From assembly GCA_034003765.1 (NCBI GenBank), contig JAVEXZ010000003.1, positions 70,858 to 134,857 on the forward strand: DNA of 64,000 bases. The letters run 5' to 3'. Made by a program: the position numbers and the translations under genes. Source of the stretch: JAAZGD01 sp034003765 (GTDB taxonomy: Bacteria; Bacillota; Clostridia; Peptostreptococcales; Anaerovoracaceae). The notes under the pieces are model-generated. The model saw only the letters and a list, made by a program, of their open reading frames with translations. It was not told the origin of the DNA and did not search any database. Positions 1 through 9,156 of the stretch are shown here, in pieces (position 1 is the stretch's first letter; every line of letters begins with the position of its first letter).

Positions 1-1
1 G

Positions 2-1702
2 ACCCGATCCACAAAAATCCCTTATCAAGATGATGTGGGAGAGGAACAGCTTGTAACATCACTAACCTTGGAACAGGAAAGGGCTCTAGGTAAAATCATA
101 CCAAGTGTTCACAAGGAAGAACATCAATCCTTCTTGATTTTTGGTGTAACAAGTAGCGGTAAGACAGAAATATACATGAGGATTATCAGTGAGTGCTTAC
201 TAAAGGGTAAGGGGGCCATCCTTTTAGTACCAGAAATTTCACTTACCAAGCAAATCATAGAGCGTTTTATTGGACGATTTGGAGCGGAGCAAGTAGCGGT
301 ACTTCATAGTAAATTAACCCCTGGACAAAGGTATGACGAATGGAATAGGATTCGTAGTGGCCAAGCAAAGATCGTTATCGGAGCTAGGTCAGCCGTCTTT
401 GCACCTCTAGAGAATATCGGCGCCATTATATTAGACGAAGAACATGAAACAACATATAAATCAGATATGACACCAAAATATGAAAGCTCTGAGGTTGCAA
501 AGAAAAGGGCTATGGCCCATAATGCCGCCCTTATTTTAGGGTCTGCTACCCCAAGTGTTATTTCTAGGTATAGGGCTGATGAAGGGCTTTATCATCTTCT
601 AGAGCTTAAAGAAAGATACAACAAAGTTAAGATGCCAGTGATGTCAGTAGTAGATATGAGAGAAGAGCTAAAACAGGGTAACCGTAGCATTTTCTCCAAT
701 TCTCTAATTTACCACAGTCAGCAGTGTTTAGACCAAGGCAAACAGATTATTCTTTTCCTAAATCGTCGTGGTTATGCCAACTTTGTTTCATGCAGGGAAT
801 GTGGGTATATAATGAAATGCCAACATTGTGGAATTTCTCTTACCTACCATAGGGGAAAGAACCTTGCTATTTGTCATTATTGTGGTCATGGTGAAGGGGT
901 TCCCAAGACCTGTCCTTCTTGTTCCAGCAAGTACATCAAGTATTTTGGTGTGGGGACTGAAAAGGTGGAAGAAATGGCGAAAAGCACATTTCCCCAAGCC
1001 AAGGTTGCTAGGTTAGACATAGATACCATAAAGAGGCCTGGGAGTATTGATAGGATATTAAATGATTTTAAGGAGGGGAAAACACAAATTCTTGTGGGTA
1101 CCCAATTGGTGGCTAAGGGCTTAGATTTTGAAAATGTTGGCCTAGTGGGAATTGTAGCTGCAGATGTATCTTTGAATATACCTGATTACCGATCTGGAGA
1201 AAGAACATTTCAATTGATCACCCAAGCAGCTGGTAGAGCTGGACGTGGTGATAGCCAGGGGCAAGTTGTTATCCAATCCTACACCCCAGATCACTATGCA
1301 ATTCAAGGGGCAGCTAATTTAGACTATCCAGGCTTTTATAGGAATGAACTTGGAATTAGAAGGGCCTTGGGATATCCTCCTTACAGTGACTTAATAGAAG
1401 TTCTTTTTGTGTCAAAGGAAGAAGAATTAGCAAAAAATCAGGCTGGCCACAGCCAAGAATATTTGAAAAAAACCATAGAAGAGACCTTTGGACTTGAAGA
1501 ACTAGCTAATCTTTATCCTCTCGCCCCTTCTGTTTTGCAGAGAATCGGAGCTGCTTATAGGTATCACATATTGATAAGATGCCCTAAGAATAGGCGCAAA
1601 GAATATAGGGAAATATTAGAAGTGATGAAAAAAGATTTTGTAAAGACCAAGAAAAAAGATGTTAGCATTTCTATTGATATAAACCCCTACAGTTTTTTAT
1701 AA
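2..1702 (+). CDS. priA: Primosomal protein N' (PriA helicase), 5' end cut off
   Basis: Superfamily 2 DNA helicase that reloads the replisome at stalled forks. The frame is open to the left edge of the window, so the gene begins upstream; the GTG at 35 is internal, and the N-terminal DNA-binding part (roughly 200 residues) is missing. Visible are a Walker A variant GVTSSGKT (nt about 152-175), the DEEH Walker B box, LGSATPS, an eight-cysteine double zinc-binding module at nt about 790-935 (CxxC pairs from CRECG to CPSC) that is diagnostic of PriA, and the helicase C-terminal boxes VGTQLVAKGLDF and QAAGRAGR. def starts 13 bp after the stop, the usual Firmicutes order. Confidence 0.97.
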   Translation, partial: TRSTKIPYQDDVGEEQLVTSLTLEQERALGKIIPSVHKEEHQSFLIFGVTSSGKTEIYMRIISECLLKGKGAILLVPEISLTKQIIERFIGRFGAEQVAVLHSKLTPGQRYDEWNRIRSGQAKIVIGARSAVFAPLENIGAIILDEEHETTYKSDMTPKYESSEVAKKRAMAHNAALILGSATPSVISRYRADEGLYHLLELKERYNKVKMPVMSVVDMREELKQGNRSIFSNSLIYHSQQCLDQGKQIILFLNRRGYANFVSCRECGYIMKCQHCGISLTYHRGKNLAICHYCGHGEGVPKTCPSCSSKYIKYFGVGTEKVEEMAKSTFPQAKVARLDIDTIKRPGSIDRILNDFKEGKTQILVGTQLVAKGLDFENVGLVGIVAADVSLNIPDYRSGERTFQLITQAAGRAGRGDSQGQVVIQSYTPDHYAIQGAANLDYPGFYRNELGIRRALGYPPYSDLIEVLFVSKEEELAKNQAGHSQEYLKKTIEETFGLEELANLYPLAPSVLQRIGAAYRYHILIRCPKNRRKEYREILEVMKKDFVKTKKKDVSISIDINPYSFL

Positions 1703-1715
1703 GGAGAAAGTTTTT

Positions 1716-2318
1716 ATGGCACTTAGAAAGATAGTCACTGAAGGAGATCCTGTTTTAAGAAAGAGGGCTCGAGAAGTTGAAAAAGTCCACAATAAGGAAA
1801 GAATGATTTTTGATGATATGGTGGAAACCATGAGGGCCTCCAATGGCTGTGGTCTTGCTGGTCCTCAGGTTGGTCTATTAAAAAGAATGATTGTGGTAGA
1901 GGTTCCGGATCCTGAGAGCGAACCTAAAGAAGGGGAAGAAGACCTACTTTCTGAAGGGGGTTTTCACGAAGAGGGGCAAGGTCAGAATAATGATAGCCAG
2001 GAAAAGGCCTTAGATGGTGGAGAACCAGAAAAGGAAAGAAAGTTGGTTCTTTATCAACTGGCCAACCCCCAGGTTCTTAGCATGTCTGGTTCACAGGTTG
2101 GTGAAGAAGGATGCCTAAGTGTTCCAGGTTTTATTGGCCAGGTTGAAAGACCTCTAAAAATCCATATAAAGGCTTTGGATTATAATGGGGACCCTGTGGA
2201 AATACAGGCTAATGGTTTTTTGGCGGTAGCCCTATGCCATGAGATGGATCATCTTGAGGGCGTCTTGTTTACTGATAAAGCTACAGATGTAGAAAAACTG
2301 GAAGATCAAGAGGAATAG
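1716..2318 (+). CDS. def: Peptide deformylase with acidic insertion
   Basis: Removes the formyl group from the N-terminal methionine of new proteins. The three family motifs are present: GLAGPQVG (residues 46-53), EEGCLSVP (130-137, metal ligand Cys133) and HEMDH (175-179). Between motifs 1 and 2 lie about 84 residues where type 1 enzymes usually have about 40. The extra 45 residues (about 64-108) are low-complexity and acidic, with about 16 Asp/Glu and four Lys/Arg. A ribosome site AAGGAG lies just before the ATG. Adjacent fmt adds the formyl group, so the pair is functionally coupled. The catalytic core looks intact; the insertion is probably a surface loop. Confidence 0.95.
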   Translation: MALRKIVTEGDPVLRKRAREVEKVHNKERMIFDDMVETMRASNGCGLAGPQVGLLKRMIVVEVPDPESEPKEGEEDLLSEGGFHEEGQGQNNDSQEKALDGGEPEKERKLVLYQLANPQVLSMSGSQVGEEGCLSVPGFIGQVERPLKIHIKALDYNGDPVEIQANGFLAVALCHEMDHLEGVLFTDKATDVEKLEDQEE

Positions 2319-2333
2319 AGAAGGAGTAGAGGG

Positions 2334-3263
2334 ATGAATATTGTATTTATGGGTACTCCCCAGTTCGCAGTTCCCACCCTGGAAGCTATTGTTAAAGCTG
2401 GCCATGATGTGCTTTTAGTGGTAACTCAACCAGACAAAGCAAAAGACAGAGGCAAAAAAATTCACTATACTCCCGTTAAAGAGAAGGCCTTGGAACTGGG
2501 GCTGAAGCTAACACAGCCAGAAACTCTAAAAAACAATGAGGAATTCATATCCCAATTAGAAGGACTCTCCCCTGATCTTATTGTTGTTGTTGCATATGGG
2601 AAAATCCTTCCCAAGGCTGTTTTAGATATACCTAAGTATGGATGTATAAATGTCCATGCTTCAATTCTTCCAAGACACAGAGGGGCCGCACCTATTCAAC
2701 ATGCTATTTTGGCAGGAGATGAATATGGGGGTGTAACTATAATGCAGATGGATCAAGGACTGGATTCTGGCGACATGATTGCTACGGTAAAATCCTTTAT
2801 CGGCGGATATACTGCGGACCAATTACATGATGAACTTATGATTAAGGGTGCTCAACTGCTAGTTGAGGTACTTCCTAGTATAAAAGAGGGGACAGCAATT
2901 GGAGCCAAGCAGAATGACGAACATTCCACCTATGCTCCCATGATTTTCAAAGAAACGGGCCGGATAAATTTTGAGGATAGCCCAGAAGCTATTGAACGTT
3001 TAACTCGTGCTATGGATTCTTGGCCAGGAGCAACCTGTTACTATAAGGGGCAACCACTAAAAATCTGGGAAGCTTTGCCTTTTTCTGAAGATGTAAGTGA
3101 TCTTCCAGGAACAATAATGGACGTATCAAATGAGGGTATAAAAATCGCTTGTAAGGATGGATACATACTTGCAAAGGTTATTCAGACCCCAGGTAAAAAA
3201 CGGATGATGGTTAAGGATTTCATACTGGGCAATTCAATTGAAATTGGCAGTATATTAGTGTAA
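2334..3263 (+). CDS. fmt: Methionyl-tRNA formyltransferase
   Basis: Formylates initiator Met-tRNA with 10-formyl-tetrahydrofolate. The length, 309 aa, is normal. The N-terminal formyltransferase fold starts at MNIVFMGTPQFAVPTLEA; the catalytic triad is recognisable as Asn106 and His108 in the NVHASILPRHRGAAPIQ region and Asp144 in QGLDSGD. The C-terminal part (about 205-309) is the tRNA-binding OB-like domain. It starts 15 bp after def with an AAGGAG site, as in most Firmicutes, and is cotranscribed with def, the enzyme that reverses its modification. Confidence 0.97.
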   Translation: MNIVFMGTPQFAVPTLEAIVKAGHDVLLVVTQPDKAKDRGKKIHYTPVKEKALELGLKLTQPETLKNNEEFISQLEGLSPDLIVVVAYGKILPKAVLDIPKYGCINVHASILPRHRGAAPIQHAILAGDEYGGVTIMQMDQGLDSGDMIATVKSFIGGYTADQLHDELMIKGAQLLVEVLPSIKEGTAIGAKQNDEHSTYAPMIFKETGRINFEDSPEAIERLTRAMDSWPGATCYYKGQPLKIWEALPFSEDVSDLPGTIMDVSNEGIKIACKDGYILAKVIQTPGKKRMMVKDFILGNSIEIGSILV

Positions 3264-3307
3264 AATGAATAATTAGGCAGACCAGCAGTTTGGTAAAGGA
3301 GACCACC

Positions 3308-4009
3308 ATGTTTTATTATTATGACCCAACAATGATTCTATTAATTCCTGCAATTATATTTACCCTTTATGCTCAAATGAAAGTTTCAAGGGCCTATAAT
3401 ACATACTTGAAGGTGAGAAATAAAAAGGGGATAAGTGGCAGCCAAGCCGCTCGAATAATCCTGGACGCAAATGGTTGCCAACACGTACCTGTGGAAGTAA
3501 CCCAAGGCAAATTGTCGGATCACTATGATCCTAAAAAGAATATACTTAGGTTGTCTCCAGACGTTAGCAATCAAGCAACAATAGCTTCAGTAGCCATTGC
3601 GGCCCATGAAGCTGGACATGCTCTTCAGGACGAAAAGTCCTATGGGCCATTGAAAATCAGGAATGCTATTGCCCCTCTAGTTGGGATCGTATCCAATTTG
3701 GCCTGGCCTCTTTTATTAATAGGTCTTGTTTTGACATCCATGGGTGAATATACAACCGGGAACTTACTCTTTAATTTGGGTATATTCTTTTTCTTTGGTG
3801 TAGTAATTTTTCATTTAGTTACATTACCAGTTGAACTAAATGCTAGTAAAAGAGCGATTAGGCAATTGGTTGATTTAGATATTATCTATTTAGAAGAACA
3901 AGTTGGAGCGAAAAAGGTTTTATCAGCCGCCGCCCTGACATATTTGGCCGCACTAGCTATGGCCATAGCAAACCTTATCAGGATATTAGTTATTCGAGGG
4001 AGGAACTAA
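3308..4009 (+). CDS. YugP-like membrane zinc metallopeptidase
   Basis: Putative membrane-embedded neutral zinc peptidase of the Zn_peptidase_2/YugP family; no substrate is known to me. The active-site motif HEAGH is at residues 100-104 (AAHEAGHALQDE). Hydrophobic segments are at about residues 5-23, 120-145, 150-175 and the C-terminus. An upstream in-frame TTG at 3290 would add six residues, but AAAGGAG at 3295-3301 is placed correctly for the ATG at 3308, so I chose that start. The gene sits between fmt and rsmB, a position where clostridial genomes often carry it. The role in the operon is not evident. Confidence 0.85.
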   Translation: MFYYYDPTMILLIPAIIFTLYAQMKVSRAYNTYLKVRNKKGISGSQAARIILDANGCQHVPVEVTQGKLSDHYDPKKNILRLSPDVSNQATIASVAIAAHEAGHALQDEKSYGPLKIRNAIAPLVGIVSNLAWPLLLIGLVLTSMGEYTTGNLLFNLGIFFFFGVVIFHLVTLPVELNASKRAIRQLVDLDIIYLEEQVGAKKVLSAAALTYLAALAMAIANLIRILVIRGRN

Positions 4010-4010
4010 C

Positions 4011-5318
4011 ATGGGAAGTAACCGTAAAACTGCGTATTTTGCTTTAATGGCCGTTGAAACTAAAAAATCTTATTCTAACATTGCTCTTAACCACCATATA
4101 AAAAGAGGGAATCCTGAAAGCCCAGGCTTTGTAAGAGAACTGGTATATGGGGTTTTAGAAAATAAGTATCTTCTGGACTATATAATTGATTACTTCGTAC
4201 CTTCCGGTGCAGCAAAGCTAAAAAATCAGGACTTGACCATACTCAGGATGGGGATATATCAAATTGGATATATGGATTCTGTACCTGAGTATGCAGCCGT
4301 AAACGAAAGCGTGGATATGGCCAAAAAGTTTGCTAAAGGAAGAAGTGCCTTTATCAATGGAGTTTTGCGGACTTATATAAGAGAGAAATTTAAGGTTAAT
4401 CTTCCAGATCGTGGAGAGGATGAAGTTAGGTATTTATCCATAAAATACTCTTATGAACCTTGGATTATTGAGCTGTGGATGGAACATTTTGAAATAGAAT
4501 TTGTTGAAAAATTATTACAAGCAGGAAATGAAACTCCAGATTTGGTTATAAGACTAAATTGGCTAAAAATTATGAAGAAGGATTTGATTGCTCAACTTGA
4601 GGGTCAAGGCTTCAAAGTGAGAGAGGGAAAACTTTCTTCTAATGCCTTGCATGTTGATGGGCCCAATATATTGGAAACACAAGAATACAAGCTGGGGATG
4701 TTTTCCGTTCAAGATGAAAGCTCACAATTAGCCACAGTTATGCTTGATCCTCAACATGGGGATTTTGTTATGGATGTATGTGCTGCACCTGGTGGTAAAA
4801 CCCTAGCCATTGCAGAAAGGATGAACAATACTGGAACTGTCTTGGCCTCTGATGTATATACAAGAAAAGTTCGAATTATTGATAAAGAAAGCAAGAGATT
4901 AGGCCTAACCAATGTTAGGACCAGAACCTGGGATGCTACAAAGGTGGATTCTGACTTAATAGGCAAAGCAGATCGGGTAATAGTGGATGCTCCTTGTACA
5001 GGCCTTGGGGTTATTAGACGTAAACCCGAAATAAAGTACATAAAGAGAAGTACAGATATAGATCAGCTTCCAAGAAAACAAGCAGAGATTTTAGCCGCAT
5101 CTTCCAAATACGTTAAGACAGGCGGAATATTGATGTATTGCACATGTACAATCAACCCAGAGGAAAACCAAAAGGTAGTCCTAGACTTTTTAAGGAAGCA
5201 CAAGGACTTCGAAAAACAGGAGATGGTTGAACTTTTTCCAAATGTTGATGGTACAAACGGATTCTTTATTTGCAAAATGTTAAAAAGGGATAATATGGTA
5301 GGGCAAAAAGAATTTTAA
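4011..5318 (+). CDS. rsmB: 16S rRNA m5C967 methyltransferase RsmB
   Basis: SAM-dependent methyltransferase that makes 5-methylcytidine in 16S rRNA. The N-terminal third is a NusB-like RNA-binding domain (NHHIKRGNPESPGFVRELVYGVLENK region). The C-terminal Rossmann methyltransferase has the SAM motif DVCAAPGGKT, motif IV with DAPCTG (catalytic-region Cys about 329) and motif VI YCTCTINPEEN (second Cys about 379). Both cysteines used by m5C enzymes are present. It starts 1 bp after the peptidase gene. In related genomes rlmN usually follows; here the next gene is the PP2C phosphatase. Confidence 0.95.
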   Translation: MGSNRKTAYFALMAVETKKSYSNIALNHHIKRGNPESPGFVRELVYGVLENKYLLDYIIDYFVPSGAAKLKNQDLTILRMGIYQIGYMDSVPEYAAVNESVDMAKKFAKGRSAFINGVLRTYIREKFKVNLPDRGEDEVRYLSIKYSYEPWIIELWMEHFEIEFVEKLLQAGNETPDLVIRLNWLKIMKKDLIAQLEGQGFKVREGKLSSNALHVDGPNILETQEYKLGMFSVQDESSQLATVMLDPQHGDFVMDVCAAPGGKTLAIAERMNNTGTVLASDVYTRKVRIIDKESKRLGLTNVRTRTWDATKVDSDLIGKADRVIVDAPCTGLGVIRRKPEIKYIKRSTDIDQLPRKQAEILAASSKYVKTGGILMYCTCTINPEENQKVVLDFLRKHKDFEKQEMVELFPNVDGTNGFFICKMLKRDNMVGQKEF

Positions 5319-5367
5319 CAAGAACTAAATCAAGACTAGTGGACCATGAAAGTGAGAAGGGCTGTTT

Positions 5368-6096
5368 ATGAAGCAAGTTGGATTTAAGAGCGATAAGGGA
5401 TTAAAGAGAAAAAACAATGAAGATGCTTGCTTTATTATGCCAAAGGAAGAAGTCTTTATATTAGCAGACGGAGTAGGTGGAGGTGCATCAGGTGAGATAG
5501 CTTCTAGAACTACTGTTTCTATGATTGCTGAATATGTAAGAAAAAACCCGCCAAAAGCTATAACAGATGTGGCAAGGGCTAAGGATTATTTCTTGCCCTC
5601 CATACAAGAAGTTAATAGCAGCCTATTTTCTATGGCAAAAAAGCATATAGAAAACCAGGGAATGGCAACCACTTTAGTTGTTTGTCATGTAAACGGTAAG
5701 AGGGCATATTTTGCAAACATAGGGGATAGTAGGGCTTATATATTCAGAAAAGGTAAACTCAAACAAATTACTGAGGACCACAGTTATGTTAACGATTTAG
5801 TGAAAACCGGGGTAATTACAGAAAAAGCTGCACAAACTCATGAAAAGAAAAATATGATTACAAAAGCTCTAGGTGGTGATGAAATTTGTGAGCCCGATTT
5901 TTATCAAGCTAAAATTGAGAAAGATGATATTATCTTTCTGTGTAGTGATGGACTTTATAGTGAGTTAGAAGAGGAAGTTATAGTTAAGATTTTTACGGAA
6001 GCAGAATCTATGACAGATTTGGCATCAGAGTTAGTAAAAAAGGCCAACCAAAGAGGTGGCCGAGACAACATTACAGTTATCTGTGTAAAAGTTTAA
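5368..6096 (+). CDS. stp: PP2C-family Ser/Thr phosphatase (Stp/PrpC)
   Basis: Metal-dependent protein phosphatase that reverses phosphorylation by the neighbouring PASTA kinase. Metal-binding motifs of the PPM family are intact: RKNNEDA, LADGVGGGASGE, GDSRAY, CSDGLYSELEE and GGRDNIT near the C-terminus. It is 242 aa, the usual length for bacterial Stp. It is followed after 16 bp by prkC, the conserved phosphatase-kinase pair of Firmicutes, so opposing control of translation and cell wall proteins is expected. No membrane segment is seen; the enzyme should be cytosolic. Confidence 0.95.
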   Translation: MKQVGFKSDKGLKRKNNEDACFIMPKEEVFILADGVGGGASGEIASRTTVSMIAEYVRKNPPKAITDVARAKDYFLPSIQEVNSSLFSMAKKHIENQGMATTLVVCHVNGKRAYFANIGDSRAYIFRKGKLKQITEDHSYVNDLVKTGVITEKAAQTHEKKNMITKALGGDEICEPDFYQAKIEKDDIIFLCSDGLYSELEEEVIVKIFTEAESMTDLASELVKKANQRGGRDNITVICVKV

Positions 6097-6112
6097 GGGG
6101 GATATGTGTTTT

Positions 6113-8062
6113 ATGGGTAGTAGAATTCTTGCCGGAAGATATGAATTGCTGGAAAGGATTGGAGACGGAGGAATGGCTGTGGTCTATAAAGCCAGATGCC
6201 GTTTGCTAAATCGCCATGTAGCAATAAAAATTCTCAAACCGGAATTTACCAAGGACCTCAAATTCATAGAAAATTTCAAGCGAGAGTCTCAGGCGGCCGC
6301 AAGCCTATCTCATCCTAATATTGTTAATATCTTCGACGTTGGTAGGGAAGGGAATATCCACTACATTGTTATGGAGCTAGTTGAAGGGATGGTTCTTAGT
6401 GAACTTCTCAAGAAGAATGGACCTTTAGAATGGCGTCAGGCAGTAGACATTGTCAAGCAGATGGCCTCTGCTTTAAGTTTGGCCCATAAAAACCACATTA
6501 TTCACAGAGATGTAAAGCCTCAAAATATCCTAATTACTGAAGATGGTGTGCCTAAACTTGCAGACTTCGGAATCGCCAAAGCCATTAACGCATCCACATT
6601 GGTGGGAGCAACGGGTACTGTCCTAGGGTCAGTTCATTACTTTTCTCCAGAGCAAGCTCGGGGAGGATATGTAGATGAAAAATCTGACATTTACTCTCTG
6701 GGAATTGTTCTCTATGAACTTCTAACAGGAGGTGTTCCTTTTGACGGAGATAACCCTGTTAATGTTGCCCTAATGCATATAAATGATGAAATGACTGCTC
6801 CCAGCAAAATTGTTTCTGGAATTCCCCCTCAATTAGAGCAGGTTGTCATGAAAGCCACTAAAAAATACCAAACTGAAAGGTTTTCAAGCGCAGATGAAAT
6901 GCTGGAGGCCCTAGAAAATGTTGAACATATTCATAGCATCTTAGGTAAACTAGTTTATACTGGGACTTCGGGCGAGACAAATGATGATGACTATGATTCA
7001 GATAGTGATGGAGTTTCAAAGGGTGAAGGCCAGAAAAAAGACAAGAAAAATAAGGGGAAGGGGAATAACAATGGGGCCAAGAAAAAATGGACCCAATCCA
7101 AGGCTATCCCTATTATCCTTGCACTTATAATCGCATTACCAGTTAGTCTAGGTATCTACCATTTGGCCACCCAAGGAGGCTTTGGAGGTAAAACTCTTCC
7201 AGTCCCTAATTTCACAGGGATGATTTTGGAAGAAGCGGAGGCCCTAGCCGAAAAGTCTGGCCTAGCCATGGAAACGGGAGACATTGTATATAGTGACCTA
7301 TATGATGAAGGTGAAATAGTTTCACAAAGCCCCTTTGCTGAGACTATGGTAAAGGAAGGCCATACAGTTAAGGTAAACCTTTCAAGGGGCTCAAGAGAAG
7401 GGACTGTCCCTAATATTGTAAGTAAGACCTATCAGGACGCAGTATTTTTCCTGGAGAAGTATGGGTATAATATTGGCCAAGTTTCTTATGAAAATGCCAA
7501 TCAACCTGAAGGGGTTGTTTTGCGCCAAAATCCTGAAGGTGGAATAGAATCTGCCTTAGGTACTTATGTGAACTTTGTTGTAAGCCTGGGTGTTAGCGAA
7601 TCCCAAGCTATGGTGCCCTTGTTAATTGGTCTAACTGAAAGCCAAGCTGCCGAGCTTTTGAAAACCGCTAATTTGTCCCTGGGAACTATTACACTGGAAA
7701 AGAACGATGCCTATGCAGAAGGCCTTATATTCTGGCAAAGCCAAGGAGCGGATACTGTGGTACAGGCTGGAACTGCTATAAAAGTCAAGATAAGCGGTTC
7801 TCCTATAGACCCAGATGCTTCCTATACTATTCCACTGTATGTAGATTTTTCCAAGGCATCAAACGAAGTGTTTTATTTGACAATTGTGGTATCTGACGAA
7901 AGTGGTACACATAATATTTTAAGTAATGCACAGAGATCAAGGGCAGATGGGGGAGGAACAATTACCCTGTCGGGGAAAGGAAAAGGTTCAGTATCTGTGA
8001 TATTTGATACCACTGAGGTTGCCAGGTATCAAGTTGACTTTACAACTGGAGAATTGAACTAG
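6113..8062 (+). CDS. prkC: PASTA-domain Ser/Thr protein kinase (PrkC/Stk)
   Basis: Membrane kinase that senses muropeptides or lipid II through extracellular PASTA repeats. The kinase domain spans about residues 8-270: glycine loop GDGGMAVVYKA, HRDVKPQNI (about 134) and DFGIAKA. A lysine-rich linker (about 300-330) precedes one transmembrane helix at about 331-352. Three PASTA repeats follow (about 360-560), then a roughly 85-residue C-terminal beta-rich domain of unknown type. An ATG at 6104 lies only 2 nt from GGGGG at 6097-6101, so the ATG at 6113 is the more likely start. Last in the stp-prkC pair; rsgA starts on the next base. Confidence 0.94.
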   Translation: MGSRILAGRYELLERIGDGGMAVVYKARCRLLNRHVAIKILKPEFTKDLKFIENFKRESQAAASLSHPNIVNIFDVGREGNIHYIVMELVEGMVLSELLKKNGPLEWRQAVDIVKQMASALSLAHKNHIIHRDVKPQNILITEDGVPKLADFGIAKAINASTLVGATGTVLGSVHYFSPEQARGGYVDEKSDIYSLGIVLYELLTGGVPFDGDNPVNVALMHINDEMTAPSKIVSGIPPQLEQVVMKATKKYQTERFSSADEMLEALENVEHIHSILGKLVYTGTSGETNDDDYDSDSDGVSKGEGQKKDKKNKGKGNNNGAKKKWTQSKAIPIILALIIALPVSLGIYHLATQGGFGGKTLPVPNFTGMILEEAEALAEKSGLAMETGDIVYSDLYDEGEIVSQSPFAETMVKEGHTVKVNLSRGSREGTVPNIVSKTYQDAVFFLEKYGYNIGQVSYENANQPEGVVLRQNPEGGIESALGTYVNFVVSLGVSESQAMVPLLIGLTESQAAELLKTANLSLGTITLEKNDAYAEGLIFWQSQGADTVVQAGTAIKVKISGSPIDPDASYTIPLYVDFSKASNEVFYLTIVVSDESGTHNILSNAQRSRADGGGTITLSGKGKGSVSVIFDTTEVARYQVDFTTGELN

Positions 8063-8941
8063 ATGCGAGGGCGAATTGTAAAAGGGATAGGCGGGTTTTA
8101 CTATGTTCACTCCATAGAAACCGGCACCCTTTACCAGTGCCGAGCCCGAGGAATATTCAAAAAAGATGGCATCATTCCTCTTGTAGGTGATTGGGTAGAT
8201 ATGGAGTTGTTAGAGGACGGAGATGGAGTTGTTAACAAGATCCATAAGAGGACCAATGAGTTTGTTAGGCCAGCTATTTCCAACGTTGATCAGCTCTTGG
8301 TTGTTATGGCTTTTCGTGATCCAGAACCAAACCTTAGGATTATGGATAGACTCCTTGTAATGGCTGAAAAAAGCCATACTCAGGGAATGCTTGTTATGAA
8401 CAAGCTAGACCTATCCACCAAAGAAGAACAGGATAAAATTTATGGAATATATAATAATTTGTATCCAATATTTTATGTGAATGGTTTGACTGAAGAAGGG
8501 TTGGAACCCTTAAGAGATGCCCTTTATGGGAAATCCACTGCACTTGCAGGGCCAAGTGGTGTGGGTAAATCAACCTTGCTAAATGATTTAAAGCCCCAAG
8601 CCCAGGCAGAAGTTGGAAGTATAAGTAAAAAAACATCCAGAGGGAAACATACCACAAGGCATGTGGAGATCTTCGAGCTTAGCCCCGGGACCTTCTTATT
8701 TGATACACCAGGTTTTACTAGTTTTGATATTCTAGAGGCGGAGCCTGACCAACTACAATTTTATTATCCAGAGATGGCCGAATTTATAGGGAAATGCAGA
8801 TTTGATAACTGTAGACATATAGATGAACCAGGATGTGCAGTTCAAGAAGGAGCAGGGCAGGGGACCATAAAAACCAGTAGGTATGACTCCTATAAGGAAC
8901 AGATGAAAGAGATACTTGAAAAGGAAAAGAACCGATACTAA
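8063..8941 (+). CDS. rsgA: Ribosome small subunit-dependent GTPase A
   Basis: Circularly permuted GTPase for late 30S ribosome maturation. An N-terminal OB fold (about 1-65) is followed by the permuted G motifs: G4 MNKLD first, then G1 GPSGVGKST, then G3 DTPGF. A C-terminal zinc module has the CxxxxCxHxxxxxxC pattern (CRFDNCRHIDEPGC). It is 292 aa, normal length. The ATG directly abuts the stop of prkC, so translation is probably coupled. The order prkC-rsgA-rpe is typical of Firmicutes. Confidence 0.97.
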   Translation: MRGRIVKGIGGFYYVHSIETGTLYQCRARGIFKKDGIIPLVGDWVDMELLEDGDGVVNKIHKRTNEFVRPAISNVDQLLVVMAFRDPEPNLRIMDRLLVMAEKSHTQGMLVMNKLDLSTKEEQDKIYGIYNNLYPIFYVNGLTEEGLEPLRDALYGKSTALAGPSGVGKSTLLNDLKPQAQAEVGSISKKTSRGKHTTRHVEIFELSPGTFLFDTPGFTSFDILEAEPDQLQFYYPEMAEFIGKCRFDNCRHIDEPGCAVQEGAGQGTIKTSRYDSYKEQMKEILEKEKNRY

Positions 8942-8960
8942 CTTGGACCAATATTCAAAG

Positions 8961-9114
8961 ATCTAAACCCATAAAGCAAAAAGTCACTCCTAAATATAAG
9001 AGGGAAATCAATATGGCCGAAATAAAAGACTAAAATCTCCCTGTCCAAAATATAAAAGCAAAATCTATATGGGTTAAATACAAGACCAAAACATGCAAAT
9101 AAAAGAATATAGAG
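8961..9114. repeat. Degenerate 28-bp tandem repeat in the rsgA-rpe spacer
   Basis: The spacer divides into 28-base units beginning at 8989, 9017, 9045 and 9073, each starting near CCnAAATAnAAGA and continuing with an A-rich core. The units at 8989 and 9045 agree best. The flanks (8961-8988 and 9101 onward) look like further decayed copies. The unit is not a multiple of three and no gene is evident. I saw no convincing promoter or terminator in the spacer. Confidence 0.6.
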
Positions 9115-9156
9115 TTTTTTAATTATTCGTGACAATATAACAAAAGGAGAGGGAAA

